DNA of 49,293 nucleotides, taken from Tieghemiomyces parasiticus. Its lineage: Eukaryota; Kickxellomycota; Dimargaritomycetes; Dimargaritales; Dimargaritaceae. Positions 35,429-45,900 of this stretch are shown piece by piece. Each line of letters begins with the position of its first letter. Positions within the stretch are counted from its first letter, which is position 1. The stretch is taken from positions 1 through 49,293 of the forward strand of contig JANBPT010000268.1 in NCBI GenBank assembly GCA_027575765.1. The letters run 5' to 3'. The notes beneath the pieces were generated by a model. The model made no database searches. It saw nothing but the letters and a program-made list of their open reading frames with translations, and was not told where the DNA came from. The position numbers and the translations under genes are program-made.

Positions 35429-37422
35429 AATTCTAAGGGGTGCCGAAAGTGAGAAAAGACGGTGAGCAGTAAATATGGAGACCCTAACGATAAGTACAAG
35501 TAGGAGACAGGAGTGGATGGCATAGGGGCAGTATTTAATAAATAGCCGAAACCTTGGCGCAAGTAACTAGTGATCATTGAGGTAAAACGCCTACGTTGGG
35601 GAGCGGGGATATAGTGATATTATCGTGTGATAGGGAGCGGGTTGCACGGTAGGCCAATTCGCCATGTTTGAAGTAGACTCCCACGATGCTGCACTCGCTG
35701 GCTACTTCGCCCAGTCAAAATTAATGAATGACGCTGAACTACCAATTGCACCTACCAGATGTGTCTACGGCTTTGTTAACTGGTTTGGCTTGTATTCGCG
35801 CCAATCATTGCAATCCACCTCTCAAAGGAGGCCTTATCATGCTCGCCGGTGGTTACAGTCAGTTGGGCGCTACGGTCGACCAAAATATGGACGGCACGGG
35901 ATGCCCACTTTATAAGCCGGGCCAGTTATTCATACTAGAGCCGATGGACAACAGTCCTCTGGGCCAATTACCTCCCGCGCAGGACGGCCTGGCCTGGATT
36001 GCCATGGGAGCTTGGTACCAGCCGCTCTACCTGTCACGTCCGTTGAATGTCACACTCCTCTGCAGTGCGTGCAATAACATCGCAATCGCATCCGACGGAT
36101 TCCTGGGCGGCTCAGTCGGTGGTGATAGGCATCGTACCACACCCAAGTCAAACCTCCTATAAGCCAACCATACCTATTCTCGGTTAGTTTCCTCTACACG
36201 CCCCTCTTATCTTTTATTATATACTAGCTTTCCAACAGCACTGCTATACGCTTCCACGGGTGGCGTGCTCCACCGACTTAGTTGTACTATCTACAAACAA
36301 GTGGGCTCAAACTGTAGCAAGTAGAAATCAGTAGGCATTAATGAGGAAGGGAAACCCCGTCGGAATGGTGAGTGCTACGCACTGTGGAGCAATTCAAGGA
36401 GAAAAATGACAAACTGATGTGGGATCTTGGGGGGAGGCCCTTGGGTTGGCATAGGCTAGCTAGCTTCCTCAAATATGAGTTGGTTGGTTGCCGCTGGGGA
36501 AGGGGACGCGCAGTCACGTACCTATGGTTGCAGGGAACATACACCCATAGATGGTAACTAAAACACATTCATCTCGGGAGTAGATATGGTGGTCTATGGA
36601 CACCACATTAATTATAGCGCATCATTTCCCCAGCTGCTACCACTCATTTCTATGGCTGTGACACTTTACTGTGTTAGCTACCCTACTAATTCAATCATAA
36701 TCCCCGCATTTAACGCACGTAACTCTCTTTTGATTGATGAGGGCTTACCTTGCTAACCTACCTAGTCGCTGACATTGGAAGGTTAAGGGCTAATCCTAGT
36801 CGCTGACATTGGAAGGTTAAGGGCTAATTTTTGCAAGAGGGTTGTAGGAAAGGAATTACGTTACATAAATAATTGAGTAATAGTCATTGTGGTAGAAAAA
36901 AAGCACCTCCAGGTAACCACCCCGTCATCATCGCATTAAACCCACACCCTCAACATACTTATCTTAACGGTCGAATCGCAAGCCACTGGGTTAATTTCCA
37001 CCACTAACTCTGCCAAGCCTTACTTGTCTTCCTTATCTTGCATCAGGCCATGCTATCCATTAGCCATTCCGGCCGTTATTCATCATGTTTACCTTTTCCT
37101 AGCTGGCGACGAGACAAATACTAGCCGCCTTTCCACCTTATACAATGCTAACTATGACTCATGTTGAAGTCTTGCCGGTAATATAAGCCTACGAAAATAA
37201 CACCTTAATTAAGATTATCGTTGTCTTCTATCCTTAGTTTATAAAACCGATCACCCCTGGCTCCTACCTACCACATTAGACACATACTACAGTAAATATC
37301 ACACTCCGCATATGTGCTGTGGGGATGGTATGGCGGATTCCTTGGCAAAAGTAGAGTTTGGATTGAAGTGGTAGTTAAGAAGGATGAAAAAAATACAGAT
37401 CTTGCAATAAAGATGAACAAAA
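35429..37422. other. Intergenic region right of the cysteine-protein array
   Basis: About 2 kb where the sequence shifts from the GC-rich gene region to the AT-rich, CpG-poor compartment. The longest frame is 35728-36162 (+, 144 codons, overlapping 35664-35915 in another frame). It has no recognisable domain and no signal peptide, and could be a broken gene. A perfect 34-bp tandem duplication lies at 36761-36828. Nothing else was recognised. Confidence 0.4.
36761..36828. repeat. Perfect 34-bp tandem duplication
   Basis: Two identical 34-base units in direct tandem (36761-36794 and 36795-36828), each beginning CCTAGTCGCTGACATTGG. There is no third copy. The lack of divergence means the duplication is recent. 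Confidence 0.95.
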
Positions 37423-37504
37423 CGACAGCTGCAGGATTTGAACCTGCGCGGGAAGATCCCATATGATTTCTAGTCATACCCATTAACCACTCTGGCAAGC
37501 TGTC
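37423..37504 (-). tRNA. tRNA-Ser (anticodon AGA)
   Basis: An 82-base minus-strand tRNA without intron. Acceptor stem GACAGCT/AGCTGTC with discriminator G, D-arm with AGTGGTTAA, anticodon stem TATGA/TCATA around loop CTAGAAA (AGA in the middle), a class II variable arm GGGA-TCT-TCCC, and T-arm GCAGG-TTCAAAT-CCTGC. TTTT follows the 3' end (37422-37419 on the minus strand), as expected for Pol III termination. All stems pair, so it should be functional. It stands in the repeat-rich compartment. Confidence 0.95.
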
Positions 37505-37596
37505 TCTCATGATCTTGTGTAGCCCAGATAATTATTTGTGCTCCTGAATATTCCTGAGGGTCGATTCTATTACATAAGGTCAATGATACCAAATGG

Positions 37597-37915
37597 AGTC
37601 GACGACAAGGACCAGGATTAAAGACTGAGGCCTTGGGAAAGGCAACATTTCAATTATGCACCTCCGGCAGATTTCCCACCAGCTGATGGTCTAAATGTCT
37701 CATGACCTAAGCGACTTATTTTTCTACAACTTTTCGATTTATTATGTTTCATATCCTGGAGGGCCAATAGGTGAAGCGGCAAACTATGGAGTAGCCAGCA
37801 GGGCCACAACCTCTTGGAGATTCAGAATAATTATTTATAGCCCGAGCTCCAGCACTTCTGAGCTCGGGGAGTGTTTTCCCAACCCTGCCTTGGGGTACTA
37901 TTATTTATTAAATCT
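37597..37915 (+). repeat. Hairpin-bearing repeat R1, plus-orientation copy
   Basis: This copy is clearly related to the reverse complement of about 48385-48695. Shared landmarks in order are GACTGAGGCCTTGGGAA, CAATTATGCA, CAGCTGA, CATGACCTAAGC, TTTCATATCCTGGAGG, CCACAACCTCTTGG, an AT-rich TTATTTATAG, a 9-bp hairpin (37841-37868) and GGGAGTGTTTTCCC followed by CCTTGGGGTAC. It could be part of a retroelement or a non-autonomous element; no coding frame is visible. Confidence 0.85.
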
Positions 37916-38342
37916 GCTATCACGAACTACGCTACACATCTGTGTGGAGCCAGGCACAGCTTCTACCATTGAGGAGCTGTAATAGGCCGCGCCTATACAA
38001 CTGTTAAAAGAAAAGAAAGGAAAGAGACCGGGCAACCTTGGGGAGAGGCCCGGAAGAGATGGAGGACTAGCCAGGTCCTCCACCAATTAGCGTAGATCAT
38101 CTATTATAGTTATAGTATATAAGCCAGGCCCAAGTATGCAACACAGGGCCCGGCAGCTTATTCCCCAGTTTCTATCCCATAGCGCCATCCATTGGCACTA
38201 TTTTGCTAGCAAAGTCTATTACCAATATTCCCTTAAGCTTGCTTGTTGGTAAACATTCATAGATTTTATTTGAGGTTTTCTCTGTCAATAGTTAACCTAC
38301 CAAACTTTGCATTACAGGTTTGGACAGCACTGGTCCCACTGC
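37916..38342. other. Stretch between repeat R1 and LTR-like copy A
   Basis: About 430 bases of AT-rich sequence without recognisable genes. It includes TATA-like runs near 38100-38120. No homology to the rest of the window was noticed. Confidence 0.4.
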
Positions 38343-38850
38343 ATATTCCTGAATTCTCCACTTTGACCTGGAGGTTCTTTCAAAGGCGGGACTGGCATCC
38401 AGATACCGGTCTGCTTTACAGATTTGTGGTGCCAATGCCCACTTTGCCTCTTGAAGGCATCTAATGGGTACACCAATATTGGGAAAGCGTAAACAACCAC
38501 TAACCCCTTGTGGGGGGGGAGAGCCAAGAGCAAGGTTTAAGGTTATATGCAGCATGGAAGGGGATGTAGGTCCTTCCCCTGCTCACAAGTATAAAAGCAA
38601 CCCACGCGGTTAGGCAAGGGCTCCCCAGCTATTTTTCACTTTTTGATATTTTCAGTACAAACTTTATTTATTCTATTTTTTATTGCTAGTAGTTGGACAC
38701 TGCAATGGTCCCATACTATTTATGTCAAACAGTTTTAGTAAACAGTCCCACCTTTTGCCATTTTCCCTTGACTTGCCATTGGGCACAGACTGTTGTTGCA
38801 TAAGGCCCAACCAAAGACCACCGTCTAGAGCCTAGCACCACAGATTTGTG
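38343..38850 (+). repeat. LTR-like repeat, copy A
   Basis: This copy matches, as reverse complement, copies B (40390-40812) and C (48791-window end). It runs from TATTCCTGAATTCTCCACTTTG through GGTTCTTTCAAAGGCGGGAC, GTGCCAATGCCCACTTTGCC, a C-rich GGGGAGAGCCAAG block, the TATA box CAAGTATAAAAGC (about 38586-38598), CGGTTAGGCAAGGGCT, and ends near GCCTAGCACCACA. A single TATA box with unique flanks fits a solo LTR or a promoter-bearing end of a retroelement. Copy A has fewer CpGs than B and C and is probably the oldest. Confidence 0.75.
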
Positions 38851-38852
38851 GA

Positions 38853-38932
38853 GCCCTCACTCTGTTAGGTCTCTTGAAGATTCTTTACCACTTGATATAC
38901 CCGCCAGTATGTCTTGTTTTGGTATAATAGCC
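38853..38932 (+). repeat. Short repeat, inverted partner of 39981-40063
   Basis: The sequence from GTGGAGCCCTCACTCTGTTAG to TCTTGTTTTGGTATAATAG is nearly identical to the reverse complement of 39981-40063. A third, partial copy in the same orientation lies at 39940-39975. It starts directly after LTR-like copy A. Confidence 0.85.
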
Positions 38933-39939
38933 TTGCCACTTGTGGGAATGGCATCTGCTAGGTATCCACCACTACCCACCCATGTATAGAGGGTCTCCTG
39001 TATAGCATGGGATATTCCACTGTAGGGTATGGGAAATCCTGCATAGGTTTCCTCACTAGTTACCCTTAGCCTACCCTGGCAGTAACATTTTAGGTTACAT
39101 TGCCCTTGGTCATATGGTCATGAGTCCGACCTCCTAGAGACATCTAGATGGTTGTCCTATTGTTCTTGAGGTCATGTCCTTGAGAGACCATTGTTCTGTC
39201 CCAGCAGCCTTTGTCTTGCCACCTGGGATTAAGTGGTAGTAATTGCAGGCCTTATCAATGCCATTATCATTTGGGTATTAGCCTTATCATATATATACCC
39301 TGAGCATCTGCTCTTCTATGTTCTGGGAGTGTTTCCCCTGCCTTGCCTCCAGGCAACCCTTTTGAGTTTCCCTTGGTTTCATTTGTACTTTCTTGCCCCA
39401 AGTATGTCTACCTTTAATGAAGCTCATCCCCCCACCTATTAAGATTGTGATTAAGCTACTGGGATATCTGACCTTAGGGTCTAATATCTAGGTAGCCTTC
39501 ACAATTTTGTAGAGTCCAGATGAACTTAGGACTCCTGAAGATTCCTGGTGGGGTAGGGTATGGGAGGAGATTATCCCAACTGCCATAGGTCGCCTACAAT
39601 GCTAGGGAAAGGACAAGGAATTGTATGATAAATCATGGGAAATCACCAGGACGCATTCCATACAGTCCAGCTACATCCCCACCAATGGGAACCCTGGTTT
39701 TCCCATGACTTTGGTTCCATAACATTTTGATTTTATAAATTTCATATCATGAGTTGCAAACATTATTCACCACCCAAGAGTAATGGACACAGCAAAATCC
39801 AACTGGTTTTAGAACTATCTTATTTTATCTATTTAAGGGCCAAGCATCTGCACACTATAGCTTGGGGAGTGTTTTCCCTACACTGCCTTGGGGTACCCCA
39901 TTCTACATTAAAACTGGTATATATCTTTAGTCTTCACAT
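38933..39939. other. CpG-poor stretch with two degraded copies of the R1 hairpin block
   Basis: About 1 kb with no gene. Two diverged copies of the end of R1 are visible, at about 39285-39365 and 39825-39905. Each has a TATA-like start, a GAGTGTTTCCC or GAGTGTTTTCCC core and CTGCCTTG; the second keeps a 6-bp hairpin (39840-39845 with 39860-39865). Confidence 0.5.
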
Positions 39940-40063
39940 GACTGTGGAACCCTCACTTTGTTAGGTCTCCTGATGGTTATTATACCAAAACAAGACATAC
40001 TGGCAGGCATATCAAGTGGTAAAAACCTTCAGGAGACCTAACAGAGTGAGGGCTCCACAGTGT
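39940..40063. repeat. Local inverted repeat (hairpin) built from two repeat copies
   Basis: The left arm (39940-39975, CTGTGGAACCCTCACTTTG...) pairs with the right arm (40025-40063, ...CAGAGTGAGGGCTCCACAG), leaving about 50 bases of loop that itself continues the right-hand copy. The right arm plus loop (39981-40063) is the inverted partner of 38853-38932. Confidence 0.8.
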
Positions 40064-40285
40064 TGTGCCTTGTTAATTAATGTGGTCAAATTCGATTGTT
40101 AAAGGGTATATAAAAGACATGGTTTTTCAGGGAAAAAGGTGTCAATTTATTACTAGGCGCGACAGGAACAATATATATACTAAAAAATAGACTACTGTTG
40201 GATGGTGGAGCCTACTGCCAATGGGGTTGTTGTCATATTACCACCATTGGCAGGAGCTAGCGCAAACAAGCTAATAGAATACCCT

Positions 40286-40314
40286 TCTGGTGGCCACGTC
40301 CGGTGGCCACCAGA
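40286..40314. repeat. Perfect 12-bp hairpin
   Basis: Arms TCTGGTGGCCAC (40286-40297) and GTGGCCACCAGA (40303-40314) are exact complements around the 5-base loop GTCCG. A second, shorter palindromic pair (CTGCCAATGG / CCATTGGCAG) lies 40-70 bases upstream. They sit just left of LTR-like copy B and may belong to the same element. Confidence 0.85.
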
Positions 40315-40389
40315 GCTAACAAAACATCCGAAACAAATGAACCAAGCTCAGGTACCCAGCTAATAGCCTAATAGCCCTGGTGTACAACA

Positions 40390-40812
40390 CTGTGGTGCTC
40401 AGCCCTAGGCGGAGGTCTTTGGTTAGGCCGTATGCAATGATGGTCTGGGCCCAACGGCAAATCTAGAAGAATATGTCACCAGACGGAATTGTTTATGTGA
40501 GCATCAAAAGTAAATAGTATGGGATGGGTACGGTGTGGTTATTGATACGAGAAATAAAATAAAATAGTTTTACCAAATGAATCTCAGAAAAATAGAAAAA
40601 TTAGCTGGCAAGCCCTTGCCTAACTGCGCGGGCTCGCTTTTATACTTGTGCGCGGGGAAGAATCTGCATCCCCCTGCATAAGGTGTGTAACCTTAAAACT
40701 TTGATCCTAGCTTTCCCCCTAGAAGGGTTGGCTAGTGTTTACGTTTTCCCCGTGCTGACGTGCCCGTCAGATACCTTCAAGAGGCAAAGCGGGTGTCGGC
40801 ACCACACTGCCA
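40390..40812 (-). repeat. LTR-like repeat, copy B, ending at the tRNA-Phe gene
   Basis: Same repeat as copies A and C, in the orientation of C. Landmarks are TGTGGTGCT, TTTGGTTAGGCCGTATGCAATGATGG, ACTGGCAAGCCC-like, a GGGCTCGCTTTTATACTTG block (the TATA box on the minus strand), GGGTTGGCTAGTGTTTACG and GTGTCGGCACC. Homology stops about 80 bases earlier than in A and C, within a few bases of the tRNA-Phe 5' end at 40816. CpGs are kept, so it is younger than its surroundings. Confidence 0.8.
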
Positions 40813-40815
40813 TGG

Positions 40816-40888
40816 GCGGCCTTAGCTCAGTTGGGAGAGCGTTAGACTGAAGATCTAAAGGTCTCGTGTTCGATCCACGAAGGGCGCA
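40816..40888 (+). tRNA. tRNA-Phe (anticodon GAA)
   Basis: A 73-base tRNA without intron. D-arm TAGCTCAGTTGGGAGAGC, anticodon stem TTAGA/TCTAA around CTGAAGA (GAA), T-arm TCGTG-TTCGATC-CACGA, discriminator A. The acceptor stem GCGGCCT/AGGGCGC carries one G-G mismatch at the fourth pair; all other stems pair fully. A T-run (TTAATTTTTTT) follows for Pol III termination. It is probably functional, with reservation for the mismatch. LTR-like copy B abuts its 5' end. Confidence 0.92.
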
Positions 40889-41839
40889 ACTTAATTTTTT
40901 TCTATTGTTCTAAATTTGATCAAAGAGTGTGGGAACTGGTACAGATTTTGCATGTAATGCACAGGTTCAGTGAAGTACAATGTGGTTGATTTGATGTCTG
41001 GGGCTAGTTATTTTTATAGATGTCCCATAGCTTTCATTTCAGCTGCTATATTAATGTGTGGTAGGTAGGGAATAGAGGTGACTTGTATAGCCATTATAAT
41101 ATATAATGACAATGATAACTTTATTGAGGTGTCCTGTTGTTGACTTATATAGCTGGCAGATCTTACTGGTGTTGCATTTAAGGCCTTACCCTTTGTGTAG
41201 ACATTTGAAGTTGTGTAATGGTAGAGTAGATAGAACTTGCTTGATGTAGTAAGGTAAGATATCATTAATGAGTAGAAATATTGGTGAATAATGGTACAGT
41301 TTAGCCAGTATTAGTAAAGGCAGGCGTGAATTGGTGATTGAACCCACACTGGTTAGGTGACTTAGTCAGTGGCAATAGTATGAAGTGTGAGGTGACTAGT
41401 TGTGACAGCTGTAACCAAGGCTGCATATCTGATGAGCCAGTATGCAGCCTCCTCTAGCCACCATCCACCAATGGTAGACAAGCTTTCCATGCAACTACCA
41501 GAGGTATTCACTCAGCCATGAACCTTGCCACTTAGCATCCTATATTAACTCAGGCCTTTTCCTGCCTCCATGATTCCTTTTCTTTTTTGTCTTCTACTTG
41601 GTGTATTGCTTGACAATGTGTAGCACTTGCCACCTATTAGTGACCCCTCTAAATGTAACTAATAAACCCTACCCTCCTGTTTATCTACCCAGCTGGTGCC
41701 AAGCCTATTTCTGGGCATTACACTGGTGTTGCCGCTAGTGGCTTTTAGGCTGCCACTGTATAATGTATACAAGCTACAAAAACCTTGGTCAATTTCTAAG
41801 TCAAATGACATATATGCAATAAAATTACCATCATTCCAT
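40889..41839. other. CpG-poor stretch between tRNA-Phe and the mariner remnant
   Basis: About 950 bases with very few CpGs and G/T-biased on the plus strand in its first 500 bases. Short frames show no recognisable content. A GTTCAA-like patch near 41345 was checked and is not a tRNA. Confidence 0.45.
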
Positions 41840-42907
41840 ACCACTTGGCAAGCTCTTTCTACCCAGCTTTCATTGCAGGCTCCAAAGTCGTTTGGCTGGA
41901 GCTTGGCTAGCTCTAATTTTCAGGTGTCCACAATTTGCCTCCAGTGTGCTGAACTTCTTTCCCCTTCACTGCCGTTTGATATCCCTGAACAGTCAGAAGT
42001 TGCAGGGGGCCAGGTCAGAAAAATTGTGTGAGGGGCTGGCAAAAGTTTGAGTTTAGAGGCGGAAATGTAGGCCTGGGTAGCCTTAGCGCAATGTGGTGGT
42101 GCATTATCATGGTGAAGCCGAAGGGTATGACGGCCAAGACTTTCATGTGCCTTCACCCAGGACTGGACTATGGGCTACAGCCCGTACTCTACATAGAGTT
42201 TGGTGGAGACCTTGACACCAGGGGGGCTTGACACTCAGGTGTAATAGGCCACGCCTTGTGAAAAACAATGGTCAGCATCACCTTGGGTGTGGCATGGCCT
42301 CAGTGGGTCTCAGTTGGGATTGGGCCACCTTTAGGACACCACCTCTGGCAACTAGAGCCAGCAGGGGGGATTACAAAGGTACACCCAAATCTCATTGCCT
42401 GTGACAATTGAGTCCAGCAGGTAGTCACTGGCCCCATTGATTATTCTCCAGGAACTCAGTGGTAAAATGTACCCGCTTGTGGCGCTGATTTTTGGTGAGG
42501 TTGTGGGGGATCCAGTAATTTAAATAGCTATGTAGTCCCAGGTCCCTGTGAAGGACATTGCACATGGTACTAGGGGAAGTGTGGCAGGCCTGGGCCAGCT
42601 GCTCAGCAGTAAGTCAAGGGTCTTCCCCCAGCCGCCTCAGGATCACATCCCCATAATATCCACCAATGTCATCTGATGGGCGGCCAGAACAAAGGGCGGC
42701 TTCAAAAGAGTGGTGACCTGTGCAAAAGCAAATCAGCCACCTGTTGATGGTGGAGTGGCTAGGGACAGCCGGGCCCAGCTTGGAAATCAAAATATTAATA
42801 ATATCATCTGCCTTGCGGCCCTCCAGATAGTAATTATAAATAAGGACCCATACATCATGCCTGGTTCATTTGGGTGGAGCAGGAGAGGGGGTTTGAAAAG
42901 TAGACAT
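41840..42907 (-). pseudogene. Degenerate mariner-type transposase
   Basis: On the minus strand from an ATG at 42907, the frame reads through a mariner-like transposase. It has an N-terminal helix-turn-helix part with YYLEGRKADDI, a GRP-type linker, LTAEQLAQ, LGLHSYLNYWIPHNLT and KRVHFTTEFL. Then come the first catalytic motif as TGNE (TGDE is usual), the HHDNAPPH block holding the second catalytic Asp, and a C-terminal W..R segment. In-frame TGA stops at 42868-42866 and 42616-42614, plus later stops and shifts, show it is dead. The two TGAs share one frame over 84 codons. The second stands where the family usually has Arg (ED-P-R-LT), as expected from CGA to TGA change. Terminal inverted repeats were not found. 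Confidence 0.85.
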
Positions 42908-45900
42908 GATGGATGGTTAAAAAAAAGCAAGACGTGAAGTGAAAAAATGGTTCAATCCTGGAGTGGTTTATACCAGTTGTTTTGTCATTGTTAACTCTCT
43001 TAGGTTTTATCTAAGCCACTGCAATCTGAGACCGCCAGCTTAAAATTACATAAAGATTTTGTGACACCTGTAAGATTAGCATTAATAGATGATGTTGTGG
43101 GGATGATTTAGTGGCAGGTCTGATACCAAGAGGGGAATTAATTGGAATGGAATTGTGAACAATACACATGTTGTAAGATGCCCATTTTTGAGGTGGTGGT
43201 TTAATTGACCTATTAGTCTGTTTGCCTGCTAGGCATGTGCTATTATCTGCTGCCAAGAATCTGGACAGGTGCCATGAGCCACTATTGTAGGCTGTGAGGC
43301 ATAGGGTGGTCATTGGTGGATGTAAAGGTAATGAGGGGTGAGGTGTGGTATAGAGAAGGGGTGAGGACTACAGGATAGGAGAGTAGAAGGTGGTTTGCAA
43401 GGTGGCTGGTATGTCTGAATGAAACAGTCAGGTAGTGTGGGTGTTTTTATAATACACTAGATTTAGATTGGATATGAGTGAGTTTAGTTACTGGTACTTA
43501 TAGATGTTATATTCAAGTCTATGAGTAGTATGGCAGGCCATTGGATTCCAGGGTAGACTATAATAAGTGACTTGATATCTACATATGAGTCATAGAATGG
43601 CCCATAAAGCCCAATTAACTGATTGATCTCTTGTGGGTTGCTCTTGTCCTAGTTTTTCACCACATCACTGGTTAGTTTTCTGGATTTGTTTTGGCCTTGT
43701 ATCCATGGATGGTTGTTGACTGGGGATCTTCCTGCACCCTACTTTTTAACTTACTCCCACCCCCTAGCCCACTGGTCCATTTGAGGTCCACAGCAGCCTA
43801 GACTACTGACAGTCACCTGGTAGCACCTGTGCACCACCTGTATTGGTGCCCCCCCCTAGGTCATTTAAGAAAGAAGGTATTAGTGTGGTGATTGGGAACC
43901 ACCACATTTGATTTTCCCAAGGTTAAGTCCAAGTCTACTATTTCAGAACCATAAATTCTGTGATAGTAGAATAGCCTTTAGGTTATGGTATTAGACTTGG
44001 GCCTAATATCAGCACACCAGGTGCCTAGCTGTCAGCATCATAAAACCTGCATGTAACACCAACTTGTGCATGCCTCCGGATGGCCAGCTGGGGGTGTTGA
44101 GTTGGGTTGTGTGGCAATCACTTCAGCCTGCCATAGCCCAGTGATCATTACAACCTTTATATTACCCATGGACTATTGTATCCATGAATCAGGTTGCAGA
44201 CATCCAAAGGCCAAGGCTCCAGGAAACAACTAGGAGTCTGGTAAGCCACATCATCACATCACAAGAGGTGCTTCCATCCCCCACGCCCAGCCCTTGGGCA
44301 TCCTGTATGACCCATGGTTACTCACCAAGTCCCCATGACTCCAGCCAGCAGACCAGCTAATATCAACTACCTGCCAATGACCAGCACATCCCTAGGCTAT
44401 ACCATGCCATCTACTTAACCATTTCAACACCTCCTATTCTTAAGCTTGCTTTTGACTACAATAAACTAAGTATTAGGGCTCTACCTGCTGCACTAGTGCT
44501 GGGGCCCCATTCTGACAGGTTTAGCCATGATTATATGGCTGCAGTATCTTTTGGGTCATTGGTTAGGGAGGAATATTAGTGTTGAGAATGTAACAACTAG
44601 ACTGGAGCCCTCATAGTTGGCCAGTCCAAAATGACAACCTGTTGCTAGTTGTAATGATCAAGCCTTTAGTTCTTTGATGGGGAACTTTATTCTCAATGAG
44701 GGAAAGAAGAAAGTAAGAGAAGATAGAGCTGATGATGATCCAAAGGAGGGAAGGAAAGGGGGATATACATATGAAAAAAGGAGAGGTGGAAAATGGTAGG
44801 AGAGCAATGGGAGAAAAAAGGAGTAGAACAATATAGAACTTGCTTAATAATGGAATGTAGCCAATAAGGATGGCCATTTCAAATCCTTTCATCTTTGTGC
44901 CTGCTTGAAGAAGATGGGAAAAATGGAGATGAGTCATACCAAGACTCAAAGGAACCTCAGAGAACAATAAACAGGTCTGGGTAACCATCTAAGCACCAAT
45001 AAGACATCAGGATGGGTGAGCAAGGGAGAGGGAGAGGGAGAGGGAATGGGAAAGGGAAAGAGAGAGAGAGAGATTAGGAGGAGGAGGAGAGGGAAATGTG
45101 GTGAATTCACCACACTAGTGAACCAGTGCCTTATTTCATTCTAGAGCTCTCTTGAGGTGGTTAACAGTGCCACTAGCTACACTCAGAAATGTAAACTTTT
45201 ATATTGGCCCACCATCCTTACCTATGATTGTCTTCAGTACTCCCCTTTCCACCCATGCCATCTTCTCATGTACTGTTAACCCAGTTACCTTTTGGCTGCT
45301 TACTCTGCCTTGCACTTACAATGCCTTTTTTTGGCTTACCTTTTCTACCAGTGAACTGATTCAAACCTAATTAAGTCTCCAGCTAATCCCAACTCCATCA
45401 ATCTCATGTCAATATCTTGGTTATCAGCCTATAAATATAAAGAGATATTGCACAGCAAAACCAAGTACAGCAGTTGAAAATGGCCATTTGGCAGTCCTCT
45501 TAATCTGCACAGACTCTTGAGGCCTCTATAGTGAGGTAGTATTAACTAATCTAGGTCATGGTTTAACCTTGGTGTAGCAAGTACTACCCCCCTCCTCCCT
45601 TGCAAGTTAGCCTGGAGTTCTGAGTTTACCCCAGCTCAGGCCAACAACACACATGCATCAACCTTAACCCACAGTGCCACCCAACTCAGAGGGGCATACT
45701 AGCCAATGGAAGTGGTGTACTTGGAACCACCACAGCCACCCAATTCCTGCATCTCACCTGCCATGCCCTCATCAGGCACTCTTCTGGCCCAGTAGCTAAG
45801 TTTACAGCTAACTAACAACCATTCTCTAGTTTCCTCTCCTTCTTCACACATTGGACATCTGCCCTGTAATGTGCCATCCCTTGGTTATGACTCACATGAA

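Noticed and set aside
35728..36162. 144-codon plus-strand frame right of the cysteine array
   Set aside because: No recognisable domain and overlapping frames of similar length; possibly a broken gene but not supportable.
41310..41400. GTTCAA-like patch resembling a tRNA T-arm
   Set aside because: No acceptor or anticodon stem can be formed around it.
44611..44988. 125-codon minus-strand frame with apparent membrane segments
   Set aside because: The hydrophobic run (Phe/Leu/Ile/Pro/Ser) is produced by a purine-rich strand read in reverse; it is low-complexity DNA.
45020..45098. Telomere-like or satellite repeat
   Set aside because: The GA-rich runs are irregular microsatellites and do not match a telomeric unit.
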